Notes under the pieces: generated by a model
Databases searched by the model: none
The model's input: the letters and a program-made list of their open reading frames with translations, nothing else
Told to the model about the DNA's origin: nothing
Shown here: one piece after another, positions 1-8,652 of the stretch
Numbering within the stretch: position 1 is the first letter of the stretch
How the letters are laid out: each line of letters begins with the position of its first letter
Position numbers and translations under genes: made by a program
From: Palsa-870 sp039935415
Lineage (GTDB): Bacteria > Chloroflexota > Dormibacteria > Dormibacterales > Dormibacteraceae
Direction: 5' to 3'
DNA: 64,000 nucleotides
Assembly: GCA_039935415.1 (NCBI GenBank)
Contig: JBDTKH010000005.1
Location: 1-64,000 of the forward strand

Positions 1-242
1 CCCTGCCGCCTCGAATTGGTACACTGCGACGATTCTCGGGTGGTGGTTGGCTGCCCGGGGTTGACCCTTTCGTACACCGGCCTCGTGCCCTTTTAAGGAT
101 CTGTCGCTCTGGCGCCGACCATCACCAAGGACACGACTCACCGAGCGAGCAGTGACTTCATAGGAGGCTGGCACAAGCCCCATCGCAGTGCTGTCCGCCC
201 GCCCGGGAGTCGACCACCGATCAACCCAGTAGAGGAGGGCCG
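1..242 (+). other. Non-coding left flank of IS110 transposase; candidate bridge-RNA region
   Basis: No credible protein is encoded here. IS110-family elements carry a structured non-coding RNA (bridge RNA) in the sequence flanking the transposase gene, and this stretch has the right position. It contains one arm of a 9-bp inverted repeat (TTAAGGATC, 93-101) and one copy of CATAGGAGG (159-167) that recurs right after the transposase stop. I did not fold it convincingly, and the true element end could lie beyond the window's left edge. Confidence 0.35.
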
Positions 243-1328
243 ATGGCAGTAGCCAGCATCGCACACCGACACGATCCAGTACGCGTCATCGTCGGCGTCG
301 ACACCCACAAGGACAGCCATGTCGGGCACGCCAAAGACGGGCTCGGCCGCGACCTCGGTCACCTCGAGGTCCCGACCACGGCTCGCGGCTACGCGGCCCT
401 GCTGGCATGGGCAAAGGGTTTCGGAGAAGTCGCTGCATTCGGTGTCGAAGGGACCAGCAGCTACGGTATCGGACTCGCCCGATACCTCCAGGGCGAAGGC
501 CAGCTGGTGCTTGAGGTCATTCGCCCGGGGCGTCAGGATCGCCGCTTCCGCGGCAAGTCAGACCCCATCGACGCGGAGGTGGCGGCCGCCGCGGTTCTGT
601 CCGGGAAGGCTCGCCACCTGCCTCGCGCCTCGGCGGAAAAGGTCGAGATGATTCGGGCTTTTCGTATTGCAAAGACGTCTGCGACCAAGGCCAGGACCCA
701 GGCGATCAACGCCATCAAGGCTCTCGTCGTCATGGCTCCAGATGCGGTTCGCGACTCGTTGCGGGAGCTGTCGACTGCCCGCCTGGTTGCCACCTGCGCA
801 CGTTTCCGTGTTGGTCCAATCGACGACCCGACCACGGCCGTCAGGGCCGGACTCAGATCTCTGGCGACGCGCTACCAAATGTTGGACGCAGAGGCGAGGC
901 TCCTGGAGAGGCAGATCGACCAGCTGACCTCAGCGACCGATCCTATGTTGCGGAGTCGCTTTGGGGTCGGCCCGGACACGGCGGCCGCGTTGCTCTTGGC
1001 CGCCGGCGACAACCCGGCCCGCCTTCGCTCAGACGCGTCCTTCTCTATGTTGTGCGGTTCCTCACCAGTGCCCGCCTCCTCCGGTCAGACCAAGCGGCAT
1101 CGCCTGAATCGTGGAGGTGATCGCCAGGCAAACGCAGCCCTCTATCGGATCGTCATGACCAGGCTGCGATGGCATGAGCAGACGAAGGTCTACATGCGAC
1201 GTAGATTGAGCGAGGGCAAGTCAAAACCTGAGGTAATCCGTTGCTTGAAGCGCTACGTCGCCCGCGAGATCTACCAGGTCTTGACCGCGGCCCGCGACCG
1301 GCCTTGACATCCATAGGAGGATCCTTAA
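93..1328 (+). mobile_element. IS110-family insertion sequence (ends approximate)
   Basis: The element consists of one transposase gene plus non-coding flanks. The limits given are a 9-bp perfect inverted repeat, TTAAGGATC at 93-101 and GATCCTTAA at 1320-1328. A second end-like pair is the direct repeat CATAGGAGG at 159-167 and 1312-1320. IS110 elements usually lack the long terminal inverted repeats and target duplications of DDE elements, so exact ends cannot be fixed without a second copy or an empty site. The ferrochelatase remnant begins directly after it. Confidence 0.45.
243..1307 (+). CDS. IS110 family transposase (DEDD recombinase)
   Basis: A 354-residue transposase of normal IS110 length. 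The N-terminal RuvC-like DEDD domain shows D20 (GVDTHKD), E69 (GVEGTSSYG), and D107/D110 (KSDPIDAE). The C-terminal transposase domain (about residues 235-325) has the family's PVPASSGQ motif with the likely catalytic serine at 279/280, followed by the GGDRQAN segment. The ATG is preceded by GAGGAGGG. IS110 enzymes combine a Holliday-junction-resolvase-like nuclease with a serine nucleophile and are guided by a bridge RNA (family knowledge). The frame is intact, so the element may be active. Confidence 0.93.
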   Translation: MAVASIAHRHDPVRVIVGVDTHKDSHVGHAKDGLGRDLGHLEVPTTARGYAALLAWAKGFGEVAAFGVEGTSSYGIGLARYLQGEGQLVLEVIRPGRQDRRFRGKSDPIDAEVAAAAVLSGKARHLPRASAEKVEMIRAFRIAKTSATKARTQAINAIKALVVMAPDAVRDSLRELSTARLVATCARFRVGPIDDPTTAVRAGLRSLATRYQMLDAEARLLERQIDQLTSATDPMLRSRFGVGPDTAAALLLAAGDNPARLRSDASFSMLCGSSPVPASSGQTKRHRLNRGGDRQANAALYRIVMTRLRWHEQTKVYMRRRLSEGKSKPEVIRCLKRYVAREIYQVLTAARDRP

Positions 1329-1380
1329 GAAAATACGGGGCACCCTGGAGCGGGTGGTTCGAGGCCCCGCCGGGGAGTGA

Positions 1381-1924
1381 GGAACGACCGGCTGGTGCGC
1401 CACCCCAGGAGTCGCTGCGGCGGAAGCCTGGGACCGCGAGCTCATCTTCGTTCCCGGCTTCCATGCGCATCCGGCGTTCATCCGCGCGGTGCGGAGTGTG
1501 CTGACGGAGGCGCTCGCCGAATCGAAGCCCGAGCGGCTGTTCTTCACCGCGTACAGCCTGCCCGCCCGCATCATCGCCGAGGGGGACGGTTACCACGACC
1601 AGCTGCTCGAGAGCTGCCGGTTGGTCGAATGCGAGATGCAATTGCCCCAATGGGAGTTCGCCTTTCAGTCCGCCAGCCACACCGGCGAACCCTGGCTTGG
1701 TCCGGACCTGCTGGAGGCGGTCGGGCGCACGCGACGTGCTGGTGTGTCCGATCGGGTTCGTGGCCGATCACTTGGAGATCCTGTACGACCTCGATGTCGA
1801 GGCTCAGGCCTTTGGGCGCGCGAAGGGGATTCGAGTCGCGCGCACGCAGTCGTTCAACGCGCGGCCGGATTTTGTGAGCGCGCTCGCCCAGATCGTCAAC
1901 GACAACCTTGCGCGCGTGGTCTGA
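1381..1924 (+). pseudogene. hemH: Ferrochelatase remnant, 5'-truncated and frameshifted
   Basis: Only the C-terminal part of a ferrochelatase (insertion of Fe2+ into protoporphyrin in haem synthesis) is readable. From about 1426 the first frame gives FVPGFHAHPAF, FTAYSLPARI, FAFQSASHTGEPWLGPDLLE. Near 1725 the reading moves to another frame that gives DVLVCPIGFVADHLEILYD and ends at TGA 1922-1924. The spacing between the two parts is short by several residues, which fits a small out-of-frame deletion. Roughly the first half of a normal 300-residue enzyme is absent and the IS110 end lies just upstream. The fragment cannot make a working enzyme. Confidence 0.82.
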
Positions 1925-2292
1925 CTCGATCGATTTGGCTGCATCAGTACGGTCGCGGCCCCATGTGGTCATGGTGGGCGCTGGGATTACCGGACTTTGG
2001 GCCGAAGAAGGTCCGACAGGATGGTGCAAAAACCGCCTGATTAGCGGCGGATTTCAATCCGCTGCCTGCCGCCCTCTTTCGCGATGCTGAATCGCGTTTA
2101 TCTTCCGCTGTTGCGGAGGACCCACCCGGCGCTTTGAGCCCAGCGCCTGGGCGGACCATAGCGTCGCTGGTCTCTAGTCGCTCGTAAAATAGGAGCGTTC
2201 GCTGGAAGACGATTCGGCGGACTCCCATACGGTTTATGGACCGTTGGGTTTATGGCCCTTTTGGGGCGGTTCTGAATTCAACACGACCCCAA
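1925..2292. other. Intergenic stretch without a recognisable gene
   Basis: I see no supported coding region here. Short repeats such as GGTTTATGG (about 2231 and 2248) and an inverted pair TTGGGG/CCCCAA (about 2261-2292) are present. The sequence just before 2293 does not supply the 5' half of the adjacent tRNA. Confidence 0.5.
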
Positions 2293-2364
2293 GGGTCTTC
2301 AAAACCGTCTGCGGGGCGCTGCTGAGGCGTCCTGGGTGGGTTCGATTCCCATCCATCCCCGCCA
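2293..2364 (+). tRNA. selC: 3' portion of selenocysteine tRNA (anticodon TCA); 5' half not found
   Basis: The anticodon arm reads GGT-CTTCAAA-ACC with TCA at 2299-2301. It is followed by a long variable arm (GGGCGC 2314-2319 pairing GCGTCC 2327-2332), a T arm (GTGGG, loop TTCGATT, CCCAT, 2336-2352), the 3' acceptor strand CCATCCCC (2353-2360), discriminator G and encoded CCA (2362-2364). Long variable arm, 8-nt acceptor strand and TCA anticodon together indicate tRNA-Sec. The matching 5' acceptor strand (GGGGATGG) and a D arm are not found upstream. A lone 3' tRNA fragment is what is left at the far end of an element integrated into a tRNA gene. No selA, selB or selD is in the window. Confidence 0.65.
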
Positions 2365-2716
2365 ATTTCGGTGGTTGTAACAGCCAAGTTGACAGCCAAA
2401 AGCCACCCGCGGTTTTCTGAACCGTTTGCGGTACGCGTAGCTCGCGCGCGTCCTTAGACGTGCGGTCGAGGTCGGCGATTTGCTGCTGATAACCCAGCGT
2501 TACTGCTTTCGAGGTTTCCGCCCGGCCCGGCGGCGCGCGCTCCTTCCAGGCCGTTCGATGGTGCTTCCGCGAGCCTGCATCAGCAAGCCGCCACGCCAGC
2601 ACTCGGGCTCCGGCAGCGGGCACGCCGTTAAGCTGCCCGACCCTCCGACGCATAAGTGGATACTTGTGCATCCGCCTCAATTACGTTTTCCCGTCCGCGC
2701 TCGTTTAGAGGTCTAG
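2365..2716. other. Intergenic region between tRNA fragment and operon start
   Basis: No supported gene. A degenerate echo of the tRNA-Sec anticodon/variable region occurs at about 2411-2437 (GGTTTTCTGAACCG against GGTCTTCAAAACCG). A reading frame can be drawn on the minus strand here, but it is antisense to the tRNA and is treated as spurious. The promoter of the operon starting at 2717 should lie in this region; I could not assign -10/-35 boxes. Confidence 0.4.
2380..2400 (+). repeat. Internal direct repeat ACAGCCAA; echoed at 15276
   Basis: Two copies of ACAGCCAA lie within 21 bp (2380 and 2392). The whole 21-bp segment matches 15276-15296 at 18 of 21 positions. It sits 16 bp after the tRNA fragment's CCA, where integrase arm-type sites commonly occur. 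The second copy forms the 5' exon of the group II intron. An integrase-site role is inference only. Confidence 0.35.
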
Positions 2717-5146
2717 ATGGCACGCAGCGGCCGGCGATTGGCGTCTCGAACGGTGCTCCCGTTCCTAGCTGTCATGGTCGTTCTCGCCGGGGGCGCCTTC
2801 GATGCCGAGGCGAGCACGAAGCAGCTCAGCGTCACGGTCCAGGTCGGTTATGGCAACACCATAAAGCTCAGCCAATGGATGCCAGTGATTGTCAACATCA
2901 CGAACAGCGGTCCGCCGCTTGACGGGACCCTTGAGATCAAGGCACCGAACAGCTTCTCTGGCAAGGGCGGACCGCCGGGTGGTTCCACGGCGGTGTACGA
3001 GACTCCGATCAGTCTGGCAACCGGGTCGACCAAACATTTCCGGTCGTACGTACTCGAGGATCAGCCTGGCGCGATCTCGATCCAGGTTGTGCAGAACGGC
3101 CGGGTGGTCGACAGCGAGCAGGCGTCGGTGGCCGCCGCCCCATCGGGGCTCCTCGCAGCCGTGGTGTCGGACCAGCCGTCGACTCTCGATTCCCTGGCCG
3201 GCATCCACCCGGGAGGTCCCGGGCCGAGCGTGGTCCACCTCGCAGGCCCCGATCTGCCCGACTCCGGCCTCCTGCTCAGGGCGTTCGACCTCGTGGCGAT
3301 CGACGACTTCTCCACTGACACTCTCACCACCGCGCAGCGAAATGCGCTCGTCGATTACGCGATGAGTGGAGGCTCGATCCTGATCGGCACGGGCGGGTCG
3401 TGGCACAAGACAGTCGCGAGTCTACCCAGCAGCATCCTGCCGATGCAGCTGACAGGCTCATTGGCCCTCGGCCAGTCCACAGCTCTCGGGGGCCTTACCG
3501 GGGTCGAGGTGGCCACTGGCACCCTGGCCGGCGCTACCACGTGGCTGAGTGAGGGCGACAAGCCGTTAATCGTAGAAAAACCAGTCGGTCAGGGCTATGT
3601 GTCGCTCGCCACCTTCGACTGGAACCAGGATTTGATAACGGGTTGGAGCGGCACGCCGGCCCTGCTCCGGCAGGTCTTCGTCCGCAGCGTCCTCGGGCTG
3701 GGAGCATCACAGAACATCGGAGGCCTCGGCGGCTCCGCCGTCAATTCGGTCAGCGCCAAGGGCGGCACGATCTCGCAGGCGCTGGGCAGCCTGCCGTCGC
3801 TCAATCTCCCGGCATGGTGGCTGGTTGGAGCACTGATCGTGGCGTATGTCCTGCTTGTGGGCCCGATCAATTATTTCGTCCTGCGAAAGATCAATCGAAG
3901 AGCGCTGGCCTGGCTCACCGTGCCCGCGATCGTCATCGTCACCTCGGCTGGCGCGTATGGCACGAGCGTGCTGACGAAAGGCCGATCGGCTCAGGCCAAC
4001 CAGGTCTCGATCATCCATACGATTCCTGGGTGGGACCGGGCCTACGCGGAGGTATACACGGGGATCTTCACCCCGACTCGCGGCGACTTTAACGTCAGCA
4101 TCTCGGGCGCGCCTACCCTGGTCAGCCCGATCTACAACTTCAATGGCGCTTTTCCGGGCACCAGCCAGCCCGGCGTGCAGGTCGATACCACGACCGGCTC
4201 CATAACGTTGCCCGGGATGACCGCTTTCACGATGCGTGGCTTTGCGACTGAGGACTTCACCGCCGCTCCGGCCATGGAGGTCGATGCACACGTGCTCAAT
4301 GGACTGCTTGTGGGGACGGTGAAGAACCTCTCCGCGACCTCGTACACCGACGGTGTCGTGATCGCCGGCAACTCTTTTCAGAAGTTCGGCCGCCTGGCGC
4401 CCGGCACGGCGGTGAATTTCAGCTTCGCGCCAACTGTCGCGAGCCCGTTCAACGGCATGCCGGCGTTTATGACCATCTACCCGAACTCTTTGTATGGACA
4501 GGGGGCGCCATCCGCCAACATGAGTGACGGCGAACGTGAGGCCGAGGCCAAGACCGCGATCCTGTCCACTCTCCCGATCAATGGTTCCAGCGGCATCACT
4601 GCTTCGGCCATGCCTATGGTTGTGGCCTGGAGCCGGCAGTCGTCTGAAGTCATCACAATCGACGGCAGCCGTCCGCGCTCGTATGCGGAGAGCGGAGTTG
4701 TCACGACCGTCCCCGTGAGCCAGATCGGCCGAGGTGCTCTGCCTGCCGGGGTGGTAGCAGCGCGGCTTGTCGACATGGAAGGCGACATGCAGGCGCAGGG
4801 AGGACCGCCCGGCCTCACCATCCTCCAGAGCGGAAGCGTCACCTACGACCTGGCGCCGCAGTTAGCGCCCGGCACTCACCTCGACTCGGTCTCGATTTCG
4901 AGCTCGAACCAGTTCGGGGGCAAGGGCGTCATCCCTCCCGGCTCGTCCGGCGGCCCTGGAACGATCAACAGTCAGGTATGGGATTGGTCGCAAGGCGCCT
5001 GGGTCGACCTCGCGTACAAGGACGGCGGGAACACCTCGGTTCCTCAGGGCGCTGTGAACCCGTCGACGGGAGAAGTCAGGTTGAAGCTCAGATCAGACGG
5101 GCCGTTCTCCACGGGCTGGCTGTCACTGGCGGGGACTGTAAGTTGA
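2717..5146 (+). CDS. Exported membrane-anchored protein with amidotransferase-like fold
   Basis: 809 residues. An N-terminal signal segment (about 10-30) is followed by a beta-rich extracytoplasmic domain, then a Rossmann-like region with glutamine-amidotransferase flavour (about 140-270, including AIDDFSTDTLT and SGGSILIGTGG). Two membrane segments follow at about 363-415 (LPAWWLVGALIVAYVLL), and then a long beta-rich C-terminal ectodomain. The function is unknown. Class I amidotransferase-like domains without catalytic residues recur in proteins encoded with VWA/MoxR genes. It is the first gene of an eight-gene coupled operon, its stop overlapping the ABC ATPase start (TTGA). Its job may be as the extracytoplasmic part of the exporter encoded next. 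The ATG follows a weak GAGG. Confidence 0.75.
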   Translation: MARSGRRLASRTVLPFLAVMVVLAGGAFDAEASTKQLSVTVQVGYGNTIKLSQWMPVIVNITNSGPPLDGTLEIKAPNSFSGKGGPPGGSTAVYETPISLATGSTKHFRSYVLEDQPGAISIQVVQNGRVVDSEQASVAAAPSGLLAAVVSDQPSTLDSLAGIHPGGPGPSVVHLAGPDLPDSGLLLRAFDLVAIDDFSTDTLTTAQRNALVDYAMSGGSILIGTGGSWHKTVASLPSSILPMQLTGSLALGQSTALGGLTGVEVATGTLAGATTWLSEGDKPLIVEKPVGQGYVSLATFDWNQDLITGWSGTPALLRQVFVRSVLGLGASQNIGGLGGSAVNSVSAKGGTISQALGSLPSLNLPAWWLVGALIVAYVLLVGPINYFVLRKINRRALAWLTVPAIVIVTSAGAYGTSVLTKGRSAQANQVSIIHTIPGWDRAYAEVYTGIFTPTRGDFNVSISGAPTLVSPIYNFNGAFPGTSQPGVQVDTTTGSITLPGMTAFTMRGFATEDFTAAPAMEVDAHVLNGLLVGTVKNLSATSYTDGVVIAGNSFQKFGRLAPGTAVNFSFAPTVASPFNGMPAFMTIYPNSLYGQGAPSANMSDGEREAEAKTAILSTLPINGSSGITASAMPMVVAWSRQSSEVITIDGSRPRSYAESGVVTTVPVSQIGRGALPAGVVAARLVDMEGDMQAQGGPPGLTILQSGSVTYDLAPQLAPGTHLDSVSISSSNQFGGKGVIPPGSSGGPGTINSQVWDWSQGAWVDLAYKDGGNTSVPQGAVNPSTGEVRLKLRSDGPFSTGWLSLAGTVS

Positions 5147-6069
5147 TCTCGGTCCAGGACCTCACGAAGGTCTACGGTGCACGCACCGCGCTCGACCACG
5201 TCTCCTTCGAGGTGCCGGAAGGCGAGATCTTCGGTTTCGTCGGGCCCAACGGTGCCGGGAAAACCACCACGCTGCGCATTCTGGCGACGCTGCTCGAGCC
5301 GACCGCCGGCAGCGCATTCATCGCCGGCGTCGACGTGAGCCGGGATCGCCGCGGCGTGCACGAACGAATCGGTTACATGCCTGACTTCTTTGGTGTCTAC
5401 GACCAGCTCACGGTCGCGGAGTACCTGGATTTCTATGCGTCCTGCTACAAGCAGCCGAAGCAGAGACGGCAGAAGATCATCGGTGACCTCTTGGCGCTGA
5501 CTGGCCTGACCGACCGCAAGAACCAGCTCGTTGACACGCTGTCCCGGGGACTCAAGCAGCGCGCATGCCTCGCTCGTGCGCTCGTGCACGATCCCGAGGT
5601 CCTCTTGCTCGACGAGCCCGCGTCCGGGCTCGACCCCCGGGCGCGGGTGGAGATGCGCGAAATCCTCAAGGAGCTCCAGCACATGGGCAAAACGATCGTC
5701 ATCTCCAGCCACATCCTTCCCGAGCTCACGGAGCTCTGCACGATGGTCGGGATCATCGACCGCGGCCGAATGCGGGCCACAGGGCCAGTGCGCGAGGTTA
5801 TCGCGCGGCTATCCAGCGGAAAGCACCTCAACATCAAGGTGGTCGGCGACCTCGAGATCGCGGCGGAAGTTCTGAAGCCGCTTCCGGCGGTCCACGAAGT
5901 TCGTGTCGTCAACGGCGCGATCGAGGCGGATTACGCCGGCGACGATTCCACAGCCTCCGACATCCTGCTCGCGCTTACGAAGGCCGGGGTGAAGGTGAGT
6001 GGATTCAGCGAGGTGGACGGCGGGCTCGAGGATGCATTCATGAAGGCAACGTCAGAGGAAGTCGGATGA
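5143..6069 (+). CDS. ABC transporter ATP-binding protein (ABC-2 export type)
   Basis: 308 residues from the TTG at 5143, which overlaps the upstream TGA. Walker A GPNGAGKT at 34-41, signature LSRGLKQ at 133-139, Walker B VLLLDEP at 153-159 and the switch histidine in VISSH near 190 are all present, so ATP hydrolysis is expected. The CcmA/NodI-like sequence and the following permease indicate an ABC-2 exporter, as in GldA-, BcrA- or Nos-type systems. The C-terminal about 80 residues form a divergent accessory domain. The substrate is unknown. A GTG further upstream would run through the preceding gene and is less likely. Confidence 0.93.
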   Translation: MISVQDLTKVYGARTALDHVSFEVPEGEIFGFVGPNGAGKTTTLRILATLLEPTAGSAFIAGVDVSRDRRGVHERIGYMPDFFGVYDQLTVAEYLDFYASCYKQPKQRRQKIIGDLLALTGLTDRKNQLVDTLSRGLKQRACLARALVHDPEVLLLDEPASGLDPRARVEMREILKELQHMGKTIVISSHILPELTELCTMVGIIDRGRMRATGPVREVIARLSSGKHLNIKVVGDLEIAAEVLKPLPAVHEVRVVNGAIEADYAGDDSTASDILLALTKAGVKVSGFSEVDGGLEDAFMKATSEEVG

Positions 6070-7091
6070 ACCCCGTCGCGAACGCACTGTGGAACCCGAT
6101 CGTCGCCAAGGAGTATCGCTCGCGGATGCGCACGTGGCGATCGCCCCTTGCGATGACGGTCTACATCGTCCTCCTCGGGGGCATCGGCTGGGCCGTCTTC
6201 TCCGCCATCACCGGCGGCGCCTTTGGGCTCGGCAACAGTAATAACTACGGTCAGATGGGCCTGCAGCTGTTCGGATTCCTGACCCTGTTCCAGGTCGCTC
6301 TCATAGCCTTCATCACGCCCGCTCTGACGGCCGGAGCGATCAGCGGGGAGAGGGAGCGCCAGACCATCGACCTGCTGTTCGTGACCCCGATCCCGCCCTT
6401 CTCCATCATCTGGGGGAAGCTGCTCGCCTCGATGTCGTTCATCGTGCTGCTGCTGGGGCTGTCGATCCCCATCTTCAGCCTTGTCTTCCTGTTCGGCGGC
6501 ATCGAGCTTGACCAGATGCTTGAAGCGTTCCTGGTCACGGCCGTCACGGCGCTCACGCTCGGCCTGGTCGGAATCGCGCTCTCCACCATTTTTCGCCGCA
6601 CCCTGGTCGCGACCGTGGCCGCATATGGCGCCGCGTTCGTGCTGCTGGTGGGCACGCTCATCTACGGGTTGCTTTTTCCAGTCGACATCAACACCAATGC
6701 CACCACTATTCCAGCTCCGCCGGCGATAACGATGCTCGGCCCGGTCCTTCCCTTGTTGACGATTACCGGCAACGCTCCGGTTTCCAGCTACGGCGTTCGC
6801 TTCCCGAGCTTCAACGGTGGCCAGAACTGCACCACCGGTCCCAACGGCGTGACGACTTGCTTTTCGACGTCGGCAGGTCCGGCCTCACCCGTTCTGAACT
6901 TGGCGTCGAGCCAGCCGAGCGGGACGGCCATACCTACCGGCCTTTTCACCGGCTGGCAGTATTGGCAAGCAAGCATCGTTATGCAGCTTGTGATATGCCT
7001 CGCTGCACTCATCTGCAGCGCTCTTGTCCTGCCGCCCGTCCACCGGTTCCGGCTGAGGCGTAGGCCGCTGCTGCAACGCGCCGCGGGGTAA
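6066..7091 (+). CDS. ABC-2 type permease
   Basis: 341 residues, starting at an ATG overlapping the ATPase stop (ATGA). About six membrane segments are visible, including AMTVYIVLLGGIGWAVF (30-50), LFGFLTLFQVALIAFITPAL, MSFIVLLLGLSIPIFSLVFL and AAYGAAFVLLVGTLIYGLLF. A conserved SGERERQTIDLLFVTPI loop is typical of ABC-2 membrane proteins (the Gld/NosY-like group), where it contacts the ATPase. A large extracytoplasmic loop (about 210-290) precedes the last helix. It pairs with the ATPase at 5143-6069 as an exporter or as an envelope-remodelling unit. Confidence 0.88.
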   Translation: MNPVANALWNPIVAKEYRSRMRTWRSPLAMTVYIVLLGGIGWAVFSAITGGAFGLGNSNNYGQMGLQLFGFLTLFQVALIAFITPALTAGAISGERERQTIDLLFVTPIPPFSIIWGKLLASMSFIVLLLGLSIPIFSLVFLFGGIELDQMLEAFLVTAVTALTLGLVGIALSTIFRRTLVATVAAYGAAFVLLVGTLIYGLLFPVDINTNATTIPAPPAITMLGPVLPLLTITGNAPVSSYGVRFPSFNGGQNCTTGPNGVTTCFSTSAGPASPVLNLASSQPSGTAIPTGLFTGWQYWQASIVMQLVICLAALICSALVLPPVHRFRLRRRPLLQRAAG

Positions 7092-7095
7092 GCGA

Positions 7096-8652
7096 ATGAG
7101 CTCGCTCGAGGCTGTGGTCAGAGAGCTCAGCCGGTCGGCGGCGCGTTCGAGCGCGCTCCAATACCTCGAGCATGCCGTCCTGGCCGCCGCGGCCTGGGTG
7201 CTGGCGGTGTTTCTGGCAGCGCGCGTCCTGCCCATCGAACAGGTACTCCGGATCGCGGCGCTTGGGATACCTTTCGCGTTCGGCGCGGTGGCGGTAGGTT
7301 GGTTCGCCTCCCGCCCGCGAACCATGAACCTCATGCGCACCGCCGACCTCGAGCTCGGCCTGCAAGAGCGCCTGTCGACCGCCTGGGAGCGACGGCTCGC
7401 CGACGGCCCTATGGATGCGGCTTTGCGCGGGGACGCCCTCAGACATGCTGCGAAGGTCCGCCTCGCGGCAGCTTTCCCAGTGCGCTTCCGGCGCGGTGAG
7501 GCGGCGTGGATCGCGATCCTGGCGGCGACGGCGATAGTACTGGTGCTTTTGCCGAACCCCATGGACCAGCTGATGGCGCAGCGCCGCGCCGACCAGGCAG
7601 CGCAGGGGCGCGCCGCGACCACGATCGCGGCCGTGAAGAAGAAGCTGACCAACTCCACTCAGCCGGCCCCGGTCGACCCGCAGGTGCAGAAGATCCTTCA
7701 GCAGCTGCAGGACAAGGTCGCGAGCGCGCCCGATCCGAGGTCCGCGCTGCAGAACATCACCCCCGCCGAGCAGCAGCTGCTTCAGCTCTCGGACCCGAAG
7801 ACCCCCGCGCGCGCGACCACTGCGCAGAACCTCGCCAACAGCCTCAGCGGAACAAACGCCGGACGCATTGCCGCTCAGGCGATCGCCACCAGCCCGGCCG
7901 GCGGAGCCCAGTCGCTGCGCAGCCTTGGGTCGCAGCTGCAGAGCTTGAGCCCGCAGGACCGCGCCCAACTGGCGAAGGCGCTCGCGGACGCCGCCCAGCA
8001 CGCGCAGGATCCGGCCATGGCAGCTTCGCTGCAGCAGGCGTCGAGCGCGCTCACGACCGGCAATCTCGGCGCGGCGAGCGCGGCCCTCAATGACCTCGCC
8101 GCGCAGTTCGACTCGCTCCAGACGCAGCTGACCAACGACCAGGAGATTGCTTCGGCAATCAACGGGCTCGAAGCCTCCCGGCAGCAGCTTGCGAGCCAGG
8201 CCGACCGTGATGCCGGCCAGTCCACCGCGCCGTCGGGCTCTCCAACCACGGGCAGCGGATCGGGCCAGGCGAGCGGGAACGGCAACGGCACTGGCAACGG
8301 AGCCAACGGCACTGGCAACGGAGCCAACGGCACGGGCAATGGAGCCGGCAGTGGCGCGGGCGGTGGGAACGGCACCGGCGGACTTGGCGTCTCCGGTTCC
8401 GGCAGCGGCAGCGGTCCCGCGGCCAGGAGCACCGAGCGCGTCTACGTTCCGGGCCAACCGGTGCCGGGGCAGACCGCGAGCGACCCGACGCCGCTCGGCC
8501 CGGGGCAGGACGTCCCGCTGACCCCATACACGCAGGTTGTCCAGGCATATCAGCAAGCCGCCCTCCAGGTGTCGAACGAGACACTCATCCCCGGCAGCGA
8601 GCGCGACCTCATCAGGCAGTACTTCTCGAGCCTCAGCGAGCCCACGAAGTGA
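7096..8652 (+). CDS. Membrane protein with Gln/Ala coiled region and Gly-Asn repeats (DUF4175-like)
   Basis: 518 residues. Two membrane segments lie near the N-terminus (about 27-75) and a third at about 137-156 (AAWIAILAATAIVLVLLP). A long Ala/Gln-rich, probably helical region follows (about 170-370), then a low-complexity Gly/Asn/Thr segment (about 380-440) and a short C-terminal tail. The three-helix start with a charged central stretch resembles DUF4175-type proteins found beside MoxR/DUF58/VWA genes. I do not know its function. It sits between the ABC permease (4-bp gap) and moxR (GTGA overlap), so it is part of the same unit. Confidence 0.7.
   Translation: MSSLEAVVRELSRSAARSSALQYLEHAVLAAAAWVLAVFLAARVLPIEQVLRIAALGIPFAFGAVAVGWFASRPRTMNLMRTADLELGLQERLSTAWERRLADGPMDAALRGDALRHAAKVRLAAAFPVRFRRGEAAWIAILAATAIVLVLLPNPMDQLMAQRRADQAAQGRAATTIAAVKKKLTNSTQPAPVDPQVQKILQQLQDKVASAPDPRSALQNITPAEQQLLQLSDPKTPARATTAQNLANSLSGTNAGRIAAQAIATSPAGGAQSLRSLGSQLQSLSPQDRAQLAKALADAAQHAQDPAMAASLQQASSALTTGNLGAASAALNDLAAQFDSLQTQLTNDQEIASAINGLEASRQQLASQADRDAGQSTAPSGSPTTGSGSGQASGNGNGTGNGANGTGNGANGTGNGAGSGAGGGNGTGGLGVSGSGSGSGPAARSTERVYVPGQPVPGQTASDPTPLGPGQDVPLTPYTQVVQAYQQAALQVSNETLIPGSERDLIRQYFSSLSEPTK
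8281..8340 (+). repeat. 21-bp tandem repeat coding a 7-residue Gly/Asn unit
   Basis: Copies of GGAGCCAACGGCACTGGCAA plus C are at 8299-8319 and 8320-8340 (last copy with two changes), preceded by an 18-bp partial copy at 8281-8298. The protein repeat is NGTGNGA. Such arrays can change copy number by slippage without breaking the frame. Confidence 0.85.

Noticed and set aside
2234..2680. Minus-strand reading frame of about 148 codons across the tRNA-Sec fragment
   Set aside because: It is antisense to the tRNA, contains a translated tRNA stretch seen as a false protein in many annotations, and has no ribosome binding site or recognisable domain.
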